A DNA stretch of 64,000 nucleotides from Paramecium tetraurelia (Eukaryota; Ciliophora; Oligohymenophorea; Peniculida; Parameciidae), in NCBI RefSeq assembly GCF_000165425.1, contig NW_001798962.1, positions 3,705 through 67,704 on the forward strand, in the 5' to 3' direction. The translations under genes and the position numbers were made by a program. Each line of letters begins with the position of its first letter. The stretch's first letter is position 1. A model generated the notes under the pieces. The model did not search any database. It was not told the DNA's origin and saw nothing but the letters and a program-made list of their open reading frames with translations. Below are positions 26,075-38,239 of the stretch, in pieces.

Positions 26075-28360
26075 ATGTAAAATAATAACAGCTTCGAATA
26101 CTAATCAAGTCAAGGTAAAAGAGAAATTATGCTCTAGTAAATTATCTTGGAGCAAAAATAGAAGATTAGAGATCTAGAATTACAAACACAAAAACAATAA
26201 ACACCTCCAATGTATAAACAATAATTATTGGAATGCACAAATCAATTGGAGGAAAGCAAGAACATAATTAAACAACTCCTGCAATAGAAAGATCAATTGA
26301 CTCAAAAAATACAAACAATTGAATCTGAAATGGAAGTGCAATAAAGTCAAGCTGTCTAAGAAATACAAAATCAATACAATCAGAGAATCAAACAATTGCA
26401 ACACGAAAATCAATTATTGCAAGAAGAATTGCAACAGTTCTAACCATTATCTAAAGCATTAAATAATTATACTCAAGAAGAGAAGTACATCTAATAAATC
26501 AACATTTTATACGATTTCTTAACTTAATGGCAGAAATAGAATATGTCAGAATTAGTTTATTACAAACGAGAATTAGAAATACAAATAACCTAAAAAGAAA
26601 CATTAAATTCAAAGCATATCGAAGAAAAGAAGGAACTCACTACTCAATTGAATTAGAGAATTAAATTGGATCAACAAATTTAAAATGATGTCATACTTCA
26701 ATTATAAGCCACTCTTCAAGAAATATCCAAATTCCAAAATGAAATTAAATAATTTAAGCTTTTCAATGGCAATTATCAAAAGATAGAAGAATCTCTCCTT
26801 CAATAAATTGAAAATCTTAAACCAATCTCAACTATTCAATAAGTTTAATAGATTAAATCTAATCAATCTCAATATACTACAAAAATTGAGAACAATCAGT
26901 AGGATGATCAAATTGCCTATCTGAGATCAGAAAATGAATAATTAAAATAAGCAACTGATGACATCAAATCGTTATCCTTACTCAGAGAGAAAACATTAAA
27001 ATAGGAGATACAAAGAAACAAAGACAAATGTGAATATCTCACTTAACAAATCGAGAGTAGAGAGAAACATTACATTTAAGATTTACAGAAAATTAAACAA
27101 TATATTGAATAAATAGAGAAGAATTATGAATCAAGGGAAAATTTCTATAAATTTAATAGTGAAGAACTCTAATCATTACTTGACAATTTCAGGAATATCA
27201 CATAATAGATTTCAACAGAATTAAGAAGCAGAAAAGGCAATGAACACATTAAAGAATGTAAGGATTTATTGGCAAAGTTGGTTCAAAGTAAATCAAAATA
27301 ACCCAAACAAATTAAAAGTTTAGAAAAATTAGAAACTATTTGTAAAGATTTATTGAAAAATTAATAATTAATCAAACAAAATGAAGATCTAAAGGATTTA
27401 ATCATAGATGTTAGCAAGCAAATTTTGAATTCACAAGAGTACAAACAATAAACCATTATTTTGTTTGAAGCCCTTGATCAATTAGAAGGCATTATCACTA
27501 GTCCTAATAAACGGGTTGATGATTTGCTGGATTTATTCCACAAAGAATTACAATAGCTAACCAAATTAAGAGAATAGACTTATCAAAATAATAATATTTA
27601 CACATAGATCTTAGAAATCATCAAAGAAAAATAAGATAGCCCAACAGTATAAGCTAGCAATTAAAAAGAAGTGGAACATATTTCTTAATTGAGATAATTG
27701 GAATAAGAACAATATAAAAAAGAAATCGATATTGCTATTAATCGAAGTCAAAAGCTATTGGAAGTGCAGGAGATGAAGATTAAGAATCTTGAGTACTAGA
27801 TAAGGAAGTAGGAGCAATATATTAATTAATAATATCAATCAACATCATCTTAGTAGACTGAAATGGATGCATTGATTAAGCAGCAAAATAAGTAAATTAT
27901 TAAATTATAGAAACAATTAAATGAAATCCAACAGCAAAGAGTCTAAGATAAAAAGGACCTGATTAAACTTATATAAGATAGCGAAGCCAAACAAATTGAG
28001 AATTAAAATAAGATGTTAAAATTAATAGATGTAAAATATAATACCATTGCTGATATTGTTAATAAGAAAGTGAACAAATTAATTAAACCAGAAAAAGTTT
28101 AAAATAATGAGGAACAATCAAAAATAATACAATAAGATACTAATTCTCAGATTAAATAGTTGATTAAGAAGGATCAAGAGAGAGATCAACAATACTAATC
28201 ATAATTAGAGTAACTAAGACAAGTGATTGATGAATTAAAAAATAGCATCTAGAATCTTCATGCAGAAAAAGGAGAATTAATTTAGCAATTGGATGAACTT
28301 AATAAGGTTGTGCAAACTTAAAAAAAGGTTTACTATTCTTTTCGTTAACAATAATAATGA
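26075..28360 (+). CDS. Long coiled-coil protein
   Basis: Single exon of 761 codons, read with TAA/TAG as Gln. The composition is dominated by Gln, Glu, Lys, Leu and Ile in heptad-like order almost from end to end, for example LEQKQKIRDLELQTQKQQ at the start. No globular domain, membrane span or Cys-rich motif. Ciliates hold many such proteins in basal bodies, the cell cortex and the cytoskeleton; which one this is cannot be told. Its stop is 21 bp from the stop of the minus-strand gene at 28382, so the 3' ends of the transcripts probably overlap. Confidence 0.65.
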
Positions 28361-28381
28361 TTTATGTTTATTTATTAAAAT

Positions 28382-29885
28382 TCAATAGTTTTCATTATAC
28401 ATATTTATCAATTTCACAATTAAACTTAAGCTTTCAAAAGTGATAAGATTGTCAATATCAAACCAATTAAATCGATATTAATAAATAATCCCTTTCAGTA
28501 CTCTTTCTAAGCTAACTACTTCATGATCTTTAACCTTATTAGAGCTCTCAATAACATTAGACAAATCTGTCAATGCAGAGAATATCATGTTTTCTCTGAT
28601 ATTAATCTGCTTATTTGCATGTTAAGTACACAATTGCTTTATCAGTTACTTTACATATATCAATAATTAAGGTCTAGCCATTAATCCATTTTTATATAGA
28701 TCGTGAATACATTTCACTGTCAATTTAATTATTTCCTAATTGTTCAATGAATTTTGAAATCTCTCCTCAATGCACATATTCAAAGTCTCTCTCAACAAGG
28801 GTTTCTTCTTATTATTCTAATAAAAGAGTGATTTCAACTCTGGATTAGATATAAAATTTAATAAACATTACACATATTTTGAATTTTACTCTAAGATCAA
28901 TTTGTCCAAATATACATCTACAATATATTTAACTAAATCTTTGTAATTCAAAGCAATTGTTCCAATAAATTACTCAACCAAGACATTCTTTGGAACTTGA
29001 GGTAGTGACAAAATGATTTCTTATTTTAAATTATCTATTATATTTATCTCTTAAACATTAAAGTCCTTGTTGATTCTTTCTTGAAACATTTGATTAAATT
29101 GCAACTTAGGTGTCAAATACACTTTTGAATAGAGTATACTATAATTATTAAATAATAATTACCAATTCTTGAGTTGCTCTTTGTCTAACTTAAATAGTTC
29201 TTAAAACACTAAGATTCTTTATTCATATAATGATTCCATATATTATGACTCGACAATTTAAACTTTCGAATCAGTTAACTCATAGATTGAAGCGATGATA
29301 CTGTTAAAGTTTTTGAAATCATAAAGATAGCAAAAACTATAATGTAAGATTAAGTTTTGATAGATTGATATAAGAAAAGCGTCTTCCAAAATCCCTGATA
29401 AATGTTTAATAGCAAGATAGACTTTCCCATGGTTAGCTTTGATGTCTTTAACTATTTTTTTTTATATTGCTTCTTAAAAGTCATTTTGTAAATTGAAGAT
29501 ATCGAGTATCACTTAAATATATTCCTTGTTGTCAGTTCTATAAAACCATTCAATGCATTATTCAGCTGTATTTTAAACTAAAATTGTAAAATGCAATTTT
29601 ACTAATTAAGTACTCGTCATCAAATTATTCAAAAAGCAATTAACTAATATTCGGATGGGTAAATGCTTGTAATAATCTATAAGTATTCAAAATCTTCTCT
29701 TAATATTAATGAGATTATTGATATTATTCTCTAATGATATCATCCTACAATTTGTATTAAGAGTTTGATTATCTAATCATTTTTCTATCTGCCAACTTCT
29801 TTAGATGATCAGTATTATCCCCTAGTTCCACATTGTCAATTAAATAAGCCAGTTGTTCTGCTGTGTAGTAATTCTGTTATTACAT
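28382..29885 (-). CDS. Unknown helical protein
   Basis: Introns 29578-29602 and 29139-29162 give 484 residues on the minus strand. The sequence is a regular series of amphipathic helices (for example GKVYLAIKHLSGILEDAFLISI and LGTIALNYKDLVKYIVDVYLD), suggesting a helical-repeat fold of the HEAT or MIF4G kind, but no signature is decisive. No membrane segment. Its start lies 47 bp from the start of the divergent gene at 29933. The 24-nt intron lacks an in-frame TGA and could be retained without truncation. Confidence 0.55.
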
Positions 29886-29932
29886 TAAAAATACGATTTA
29901 TTTTCTTTTATAAAATATTAATAATTTATAGT

Positions 29933-30544
29933 ATGGGACCAATGTGTTCAAGCTCGTAAATTAAAAGAAGGGAATCAAAATAAATTTAAACTGAAAAAAT
30001 TGTTGAATAAATTAATAGCAACACAAATATCTTTAATAGCATAAACATAGTAATTGAGTTGATTAACGATATTAGTATCAATGATATGGAGATATATTAG
30101 TAAATAATCTTGATTTGCCATTAAAGCAAGAGGTGTATGTAGAAGAATAGATTAAGATTCAAGTGCATTAAGAGGTTGAATAACAACTTGGGAGTTCTGT
30201 TTCAGAATAATAATAAAATCATTCTTTGGTTCCCTCTCAAAATCCACATCCATCAATCACTTTGGAAAATGAACAAGAACCTTATTCACAATTGCTGTAA
30301 AGTATGATAGTGAAAAAGAAGGAGAAATTGCAGATAATGCAACAAGACATCTAATTGCTTGAATATTCACCAATCAAACAAGAATTCAAATCTCAAAGTT
30401 CCGATCTCATTCAGTCGGTTGAACCATTTAACTTTGGATTTTGAATCATCCTCCTCCTCCTAATCAATCTAATGGAACCAGGAGTACACAATTGATAGTA
30501 ATGGAGAAATTTTAGTGACTGGAGTTGTTATAGGGGATAATTGA
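29933..30544 (+). CDS. Q-rich unknown protein, 3' frame uncertain
   Basis: A 26-nt intron (30075-30100) gives 161 residues ending at TGA 30442. Just before it, a one-base change in a TTT run (about 30428) would instead lead into a coding-like tail containing FESSSSSQS and EYTIDSNGEILVTG, ending at TGA 30542. I mark the longer span because that tail looks translated. The N-terminus MGPMCSSS is a possible acylation site. The rest is Gln/Glu-rich. The next ATG is only 12 bp after the second stop and in the same frame. No family recognised. Confidence 0.45.
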
Positions 30545-30556
30545 CTTTTGAATATT

Positions 30557-30959
30557 ATGAATAATATAAAACAATTAATTGAAGCTATTTAAAAAGTGGA
30601 ACAGGAGTTTCATAAATTAAATATCAATCCTGAGGATCGAATACCCATCATTAGCAAAATGCTATTTAATTAAAATTTGCAGACTTTGGATAATCTTGAT
30701 TAAGTATTGATCGCATAATTTTAGCAAAGTGGTATACATTCATATAATCAAAGGTCTAAGTGAACTTAATCAATATATTGATTACTTGCTTTATAGATTG
30801 GATTCGTAATGCGATTTTGAGCTAAATTTAAATTATTAAACAAATGATAAAATATTAGAGGAAATCTCGTCATATCAGTAATAATTTAAGGAACAAGCGA
30901 CATAAGATGAGAATGAGGTTAAGAAAGTATCAAGGCCGAGAATCTCAGCTCAGAGATGA
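30557..30959 (+). CDS. Small helical unknown protein
   Basis: One 22-nt intron (30732-30753, ending AAG) gives 126 residues. It is a polar, probably helical protein (NNIKQLIEAIQKVEQEF, LSELNQYIDYLLYRL) with a basic C-terminus. A second possible intron at 30701-30721 (21 nt) would not shift the frame. Its ATG is 12 bp from the preceding gene's stop, so it could be the 3' part of that gene. No family recognised. Confidence 0.45.
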
Positions 30960-31175
30960 ATTATATGTCTATACAATTGATATAAATTTGATTGTTGTCT
31001 TAGATATAAAATATAATCTAAATGAAAATATCACAATTCTTGAAGATTTTAAAACAAAAAGTCGAAGTATCTATCTCCTTTTATATTTAAAATGTCTAAA
31101 TATTATTTTATTGCAATTTAATTATTTTCATCCTTATGAATAAAGAAGAGAAGCTCTTTGATATATATAATTCTA

Positions 31176-34100
31176 TCAAAGTAGTTTGTGTCTAAATGTT
31201 TTAATATAATAAATACTTTCTTCCTCTGGAGCCCTCTCAAATTCATCAAACCAAGCTGCTGTGTTGACAAAGTTTTCCTTATCAACCAAAGGCCCATTTA
31301 ATTAGGCTTAATACATTTGCAATTCCTCTTCCTTTGGAGTTGGGGATTGTAATAAGATCAGGTAAGTACATATTTATCTGACATTGACATAACTATAATT
31401 GAATAGAAATGGTGAAATACCCATTTTGATCTAGCACTTTTAGAGCTCGCATCCATTATGCAGGAGTGAATTTAAGTACACCATAGGAGGATCTAGACAA
31501 AAGTATAGCAAGTTGTTTGATATCAATGAGCAAGTGAGTACTAGTAATGGCTCTTAAGTCTTCTATTAAATAGTATAATTGAGATATGGAAAATCTTTCT
31601 TTCGATAAAGGTTCTCTGGCGGTCAAGGGAGGTGGAATAGGTGTCAAGAAATTAAGCACTTCATGACTAATGATGACATCCACAAACTATAGTTAGAGTT
31701 CCTTCTAAATTCTCTCACATCTCTCTATGTACCCTCTGAATAGATTAGAAATGGCATCTAATGCTTTGATTTCAGTCAAATGAGTGTAATGTATCCATTC
31801 ATCTAATTTAGAATATAATAGATCAGCAGCCTATCTATATTTCAGAATAGTTTAAGTAGCAAATCTTTTGATCACATCAACTCTTTCTTTAAATATTTGT
31901 TTTTCTAAATTGATAGCATTTACAGCTTCAGCATTTTATAGTTCCTTCTTAATAACTTCCTCTTCCTTTCCTTTTTTTCCCTTTTTCTCTTCTTTCTTTG
32001 CTGGTTGTTTACCGCCTTTCTTAGTTTTGTCCTCTACGATTTCCTCTTCTCCTGCAAATATTCTCAAAGCATCAGCTATCAATTTATCTAATCTAACTTA
32101 GGGATCATCTCCATCCATCAATTGTAATTCTCCAACACCAGGTTAAATATCCGATAATTCAATGCCTTCCAATGTACTATAATAATCATTTAATAATTAA
32201 ATCGAATTCTATGCTCTATCTAATTCAATTGCCAGCATTGACTTCAATTACTATAAATAGAGATCAATTTCATTTTCTATAAATTGTGAAGTTTATATTT
32301 GTTATTTCTCTACTATTAAGTCATCTCTCTTTTAATCAATTAAATCTATTAATTAATCATATAAGTCATCAACTCTCTAATGTAATTCTTCCTTACAAAT
32401 ATCCTCCTCACATAAATCTGGATTCTCCAAAACAAATTCGTTGTATTATTCTTAAAAATTTCTAATGAAAAAAAACTTTTCATCTGGCGTGTTAATCAAA
32501 TCAATGAATTTGCGCTAAATATCCATTTGATAATTGATAATGAATTCTCTTTGTTCTCTGAATCCCTTGAAAACATTTTAAAGGGACATGTACTTATTCT
32601 CAATTAGATTCCAAAAACCATTTAAGTATTTTAAAAAGGCCTAATTTGGTTATTTCACAGGCAATGTATCTAATTGAACTTATTTAAATTAACATTTTTT
32701 ATCTGATTCTTCTTACTCCTACTATTATTTTATTGATTCTTCTTGCTCCAATATTTTATTCTATTATGCTTCATATTTTTATTAAATTTAATTAACTTGA
32801 ATTTAAAGAAAGTTTTAGAATACTTAGTCCACATCATAAAATACTCTTTCATAATTATTAGATGCATCTATACTTATGAATGCCTGTTATAGATTGGATG
32901 CACATTTGGATTCAAAATTATCATACCAATTTCTGACTCCCTCTATTTGAGTCATAAAATATGAATTTTTATCTGAGATCTACTATTAAAGATTGTCAAC
33001 TTCATATAAAGGTTTGATTCTTTCAATTAAGGGAGCATTATCTACAGGAGGAGGATTGGAATCTAGATGATACAATAAGTTGCTATGATTGTCATATCTT
33101 CTTCCAACTGCTCTTCTTAGACACATTTCATTAGATGGCATTTCCAAATACACACAAACTCCTACTCCACTCTCCTGTTTAGTCCTTGGAACCTTTTGGT
33201 ATTCATTGGGTTTAACTATTCTAGCAGCGTCTTCGAGTCTAGCTTATAATGCTGTAAGTTCATCCTATGGTTGTATATTTGTTAGATATTTTTCCAAAAG
33301 TTTAGCTTAATCATACGTATGAGGAAACCCAACCAATAACCAGCCTGTGCAATAAGGTTTATTATTTATCATATTATTTCGATGAAAATCTTCCCAATTA
33401 ATACCATCATCATTGAAATCATCAATAGTTTTTATGGTTCTGGCATTATGATTTTGGTTTTTCGCTTTTTACTCTTCATAATTGTCTTCGAATTTTTAGT
33501 AGGGAAATGTTCTTTTAATTTTCAACACAATAGCTTTGATGTATAGTTCATCAGGAATATTTTGTCCTTCTAAGAGATAATTGGATATCGATTGACCCAA
33601 TTCTATTTATTGCTGATCCCATACCTATGAATGCTCTTCTCCTTACTGATATATACTTATGTATTCCAATAATTCATTGATTATGACATCAACACACAAT
33701 ACAGTAATTCCATACTTCTAGCTCAATAAGTCACTGATAGTTCTCTTACCACTAAATGCGAATCCTATCAAAGACCCTCTAAATGGAACATAAGGAATGT
33801 GTAATTCTTGCTCTTTTGTTTCAGTAACTTCAAATTAACTCTCAATTAAATATCTCACTAAATTCCCCAGAGTATAATTATTTTATGCTTGATAGATACT
33901 CCATGCTCCAGTACCTTCTAAATAGTCTTGCATTTCCATTTTGGCCAAAAACATTTTTTATTAGTTATTTTAATTCTCCTGTTTCTTCATTTCCTTTATG
34001 GGATCATAAGTTCTAAATCTTTTGTAAGGGATCAATTCCATTCCTTACTCAAATAAATGATTATTTTCTCTAGTGAATTACTCATTTATTTGATTTGAAT

Positions 34101-35391
34101 CATGATTTTACAGATGTTCATATACTTATTCTTCAATTTCAAATAGAATTTCAACTAATTTTCTGCATTTCTCATAATTCTATTGTCTAATCAACAATTT
34201 ATATTCAACATTTATTTCTAATTATCTCTTCTATTGTAATTCAATTTCTTCATTAAATTCTTATTATAAAGATCTCAACATTTCTTCCTCCTTGAATTTC
34301 CGATTGATAACATTCAATTCCTACTTATTTTTATAATTCTCGTCTCTTAAATTTCTGTTTTCACAAATCACTTCTTTACATTAGAATGCTCTCCATATCT
34401 CATACATTATTTCTTACTCTTATCTACTCTATTATTTCAGTTTCTCTAAAACACAACATTCTCTTCTTTGTAGTTCATTTGTCTACTTCTCCTAATCTAC
34501 AATCATCTTCCTTCTCCTTTTATCTCTCTCCTTCCTCATGAATTCATTCATCATCTTATTTCTCAATCCCAAACTAACAGGTTCATCTTGTTATCTATTC
34601 TCAAATTATTCAATCTACTACTCCATCTCCCCTTTCAAAAACTATTAAGTCTAAACCAATCTATCCTCTGCTATTTTCTGCATGGTAGATTTAAATTTAT
34701 CATCATCCACTCTATTTTTATATCTGATTGACTAATTTTTCTTCCAATTATCAATTCCCTTTTAATTCCAATCTTCCATAAATGCCATGTTTCTTTATAA
34801 TTTATTCAATTGTATCTTTCTCATATCTTCTTTAAGATTCCTCTCCTCTGTTNNNNNNNNNNNNNNNNNNNNNNNNNNNNNNNNNNNNNNNNNNNNNNNN
34901 NNNNNNNNNNNNNNNNNNNNNNNNNNNNNNNNNNNNNNNNNNNNNNNNNNNNNNNNNNNNNNNNNNNNNNNNNNNNNNNNNNNNNNNNNNNNNNNNNNNN
35001 NNCATCATCACATCATGCGGATCATTCACTTTTTACAATTACTTTAAAATATCAGATCTCTCATACCATCTATAATTGATATAACAATTGCATCGCCACT
35101 CCCTTTTTACCCTTAATAACTTAATCAGCCATCTAAAAATTAAATGAAATGTGAAGTGTCTTGAATGTTGGTTCAAGCAATTAGAAATTCTTCATTTTAG
35201 CCTCTCTAACATCTCTATCTCATTATCTTATTTTATTACTTATTTGAGAATTCTTCAAAATTTAGCTATTGATTGAATTTGCTCAGCAATTCACCAAAAA
35301 GATATCCATTACTGAAATCATGCTCAAATGATTTTACCTTCTTACTTAATTGGACTTCATCATTAAGCCACACCATAAGAAGTTACGACAT
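31176..35391 (-). CDS. SPEF2/CPC1-like ciliary central-pair protein (sequence gap inside)
   Basis: The N-terminal exon begins MSQLLMVWLNDEVQLSKK and has the SPEF2-type calponin-homology pattern. Introns at 35215-35239, 35042-35066 and 31393-31420 are clear; others may exist. After the 150-N gap come long coiled coils, then an adenylate-kinase-like domain: loop GFAFSGKRT, GWLLVGFPHTYDQA, and LEMPSNEMCLRRAVGRRY then NPPP. A Lys-rich linker (KTKKGGKQPAKKEEKKGKK) and a C-terminal helical region follow. This order matches SPEF2/CPC1 of the C1 central-pair projection. The P-loop is GxxxSGKR rather than GxxGSGK, so kinase activity is doubtful. Confidence 0.85.
34853..35002. other. Assembly gap of 150 N
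   Basis: Run of N inside the N-terminal part of the SPEF2-like gene. The true length is unknown, so the frame across it cannot be checked. Confidence 0.99.
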
Positions 35392-35420
35392 TTTTTTAAT
35401 TATAATAAAAAATTATCAAA

Positions 35421-36851
35421 TCAAATAACAATTGCATTCAGATTCGTCTTCAGAATATCGTGATATAATTGAAAATCGTAGTCATTCAGTTTACTCTAAG
35501 CCAATTCCTCATAATCAATAGGTGAATCTTTGCCATCTCGTAACACTCTTGCAAAGTTGATCAAATATTCTGTTAATACCAATAAGTATGTTTCACTCAT
35601 ATTTTATATATTCCTTTATGCTATTGTCAGATACTCTAAGCAATAATCCTAACAAATTTAGGGAACTCTCTCAATACTAAATTCACATGATAATCTTAAT
35701 TCTTCTATATCGTGCATAAACAGTACATAAAAATCGTGTTCCCTTTTTAGTTCTGGTAACTCTTTTATTAATTGTTGACTCAAAACTAAAACCCACTTTG
35801 ATAGACAAAAGGATAGTTTCAATAGTACATTATTGCCTTCGCAAAATTGCAGAATCTCTGACTTATTAACTAATATCTCTTAACACAAATAATGCTTAAA
35901 TATGATCTCCTACCTTTTCTTTTATTATTCTGGTTAGATTGAGTTGATATTGGATTTGGTATCACATGAGGCACTTACTTCTAAAATATTGGTTTTGCTC
36001 TGAGATTGCGGTTGTGGAATTGAGTTTTTATCAGCCTTCATTAAAGGAGATGTATTGACCATCTAGACCACTTCTTACCAATTCGGTCTTCGAAATTCGT
36101 CTATAGTCAGTGTCTTCTCTAGGAAGAACATGCTGAATTAACTAATTTTGGCTTATTTCAATTTCTCTATGATTGGTTGATTCAGGATCTTTTTTAATAA
36201 GGATTAAGGATCACTAGCTAACCAAGGGAGATTTCCGAAAATCATTTCGAAATAGATGACTGCCAGAGACCATATGTCGCATTTGAAGCAATATTATTAA
36301 TAACCAAGTAATTGCGGTGCCATGTAATAGGGGGATCCAACCAAAGATTTAAGCATGTTTGTGCTTGAATAATTGTTCACTATTTTGGCAAACCCAAAAT
36401 CTGCAATTTTGAAAATTCCATTGTTAATCAAAATATTGGCTGGTTTCAAATCTCTATGAATAATGCTATGTTTTTGTAATTCTTTGAATCCTTCAACAAT
36501 TTGTCTGAGGACATCGAATGATTCTACTTCGCTTAATCTTTTTTAATTCAGCAGTTCTTTTAGATCGCCGTCTTTGCAGTATTCGATAATGATGTAGATG
36601 TATTTGGGAGTATCAATCAAATCTATAAATCTAACAATGTTGGGGTGATTGCATTTTTTTAGAATTTCGATTTCATTAATGATCTGTTATTTAATATACT
36701 TGTCTTGTTACTCGATGAATTTGGTGTCTATTTATTTGATAGCTACTTGCTCATTGTTTTCAGTGTCTTATCCGAGGAACACTTTTCCATAGGCACCCTC
36801 TCCCAAACAAAAGCGAGAATTGAATTAAAACTTGCCAACTTGAACATTCAT
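35421..36851 (-). CDS. ULK/ATG1-like serine/threonine kinase
   Basis: Single exon, 476 residues. The kinase domain spans residues ~9-265: LGEGAYGKVFLG, EQVAIKQI, IIHRDLKPANIL, ADFGFAKIV and VGSPYYMAPQLLG, then CDIWSLAVIYFEM. The SPYYMAPQLL motif with AVIYFEM is characteristic of ULK/ATG1/fused-type kinases. The C-terminal 200 residues are helical, without a clear EAT/tMIT signature. Roles in autophagy or ciliary assembly are both possible. Its start codon is 23 bp from the start of the divergent trichocyst gene, and its stop is 29 bp downstream of the SPEF2 start. Confidence 0.8.
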
Positions 36852-36874
36852 ATTTAATCGTTTTTATAATAATA
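36852..36874. promoter_or_regulatory. 23-bp divergent intergenic region
   Basis: Only these 23 bases separate the start codons of the ULK-like kinase (minus, 36851) and the trichocyst matrix gene (plus, 36875). Core promoter elements must lie here or within the coding ends. It is AT-rich with a T5 run and TAATAATAA; no motif is named. Confidence 0.5.
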
Positions 36875-38196
36875 ATGAAGCAATTCATATGTGTGTTGCT
36901 ATTCTTAGGAGTGATGGGATCTGATTTAGAAAGTACAATAAAAGAAGTAACAACTCAAAAATATGTAGATGAGACAAACAGAATTCGGTCGATCCTTTTT
37001 AGAGAAAATACAATTGATAGATCCAGTTGAGAAGATAATCAGGGACATTGCCAACTTTTACAATAGTGTGGACAGAAGATTGGAGGAAGGAGTGCAACAG
37101 TTCAAACAATCACAGGAGAAATGCAATTAGGAGATAAAGGAATTGAAGACTAATGATGATGAGTTGAATCGAAAACTAGTAATCAAATAAACTATAATAT
37201 ATAGAGAGATATTCAAATAACCAGGGCACGTAAATAACCTCGTTATGATCTAATAATCCATCGATTTCATCAGAAAAATAAGATGAGACAAGAACTTGAT
37301 CACTAAGAAACCAGATATATTGAATTGAGAGAAGCAGAATAATCTTTTTTCAATTACAATCAAGATTAACTGGATAAAGCTATGGTGGTTATAGTGGAAA
37401 TCAGGAATAAATTTATTGCTTACTTGTCGTTGAGATAGAATAGACAGCGAAAGGCTGCAGTTAGAGACAATTAGTACTGGGATGACGATGAAACTCCATT
37501 TAATGATGATGATTATGATGAAGAGGAGGAGGAAAGACAACATAATGAGAAGTATGCCTTCATTCAAATTATTGTGGCTATTTAAAGAGTCAAGACTGGA
37601 TTAGAAATGGTATGAGTATACATATTACATTCAGAATGGAGTTACTCAATTGGTTTAAGGCATTGAGGATTTATGTTAGCAGATGCATGATATCAAGGAA
37701 GGAAACATTATCTATGATGATTCAGAAGAAACTCTCAACAAATTGGCTAGCTAAGTCATTGATATCACATCAAGTGTTTTAGATTGGATTGCCTAAGTGA
37801 AGAGGAGGGAGGAGAAAGCTGATGATAGCAAAGGAGATGTAATTATCTAGACCTTGAAATTGATTAACAAACAAAAACAATAGGCTGATCTAGAAATCGC
37901 ACAATTAGGCAATGAATCTGCTGCCTTAAGTTAGCAATTGAGTTCTTTGGAGTAGAGTGAGGATTTGACCAGATTTTCAATTAACAACAGCAAAGACTTA
38001 CTCTAAACAAAGATTGAAATGTGCAATGATTAGGAGGCAGCTTATAAGATGGAAAAAAGATAACTGTAAATTGTTGATTGACATTAGGGAAGAATAATTG
38101 AATACTGTTGGGTTACTGTTGGAGGCTATGGAATAGAAAGGAGGATAGTTTAAGAGAGTTATGAAGACTTTGGAAGGAGTGGCCGATTACAAATGA
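36875..38196 (+). CDS. Trichocyst matrix protein (TMP) precursor
   Basis: Introns 36947-36968, 37179-37204, 37610-37634 and 38066-38087 give 408 residues. A signal peptide (MKQFICVLLFLGVMGS) is followed by a coiled-coil, charged chain, an acidic linker with DDDETPFNDDD and EEEEE, and a second helical half ending LLLEAMEQKGGQFKRVM. Paramecium TMPs are made as ~40-kDa precursors, cut into two short helical chains and packed as crystals in trichocysts; the acidic linker is where processing would fall. A second TMP gene is at 40431. Confidence 0.75.
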
Positions 38197-38239
38197 TTCT
38201 GCATCTAGATATAATAAATTATTTAATTATAAATTAATT

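Noticed and set aside
26225-26413. Minus-strand Leu/Phe-rich frame, membrane-protein-like
   Set aside because: Antisense of Gln/Glu/Lys-rich coiled coil always yields Leu/Phe/Ser-rich frames.
30421-30520. 64-nt intron to join the two frames of the gene at 29933
   Set aside because: More than twice the normal intron length here and it would remove the Ser-rich coding-like part.
34787-35079. Open frames spanning the N run
   Set aside because: They are artefacts of N being translated as X; the real gene is the minus-strand SPEF2-like one.
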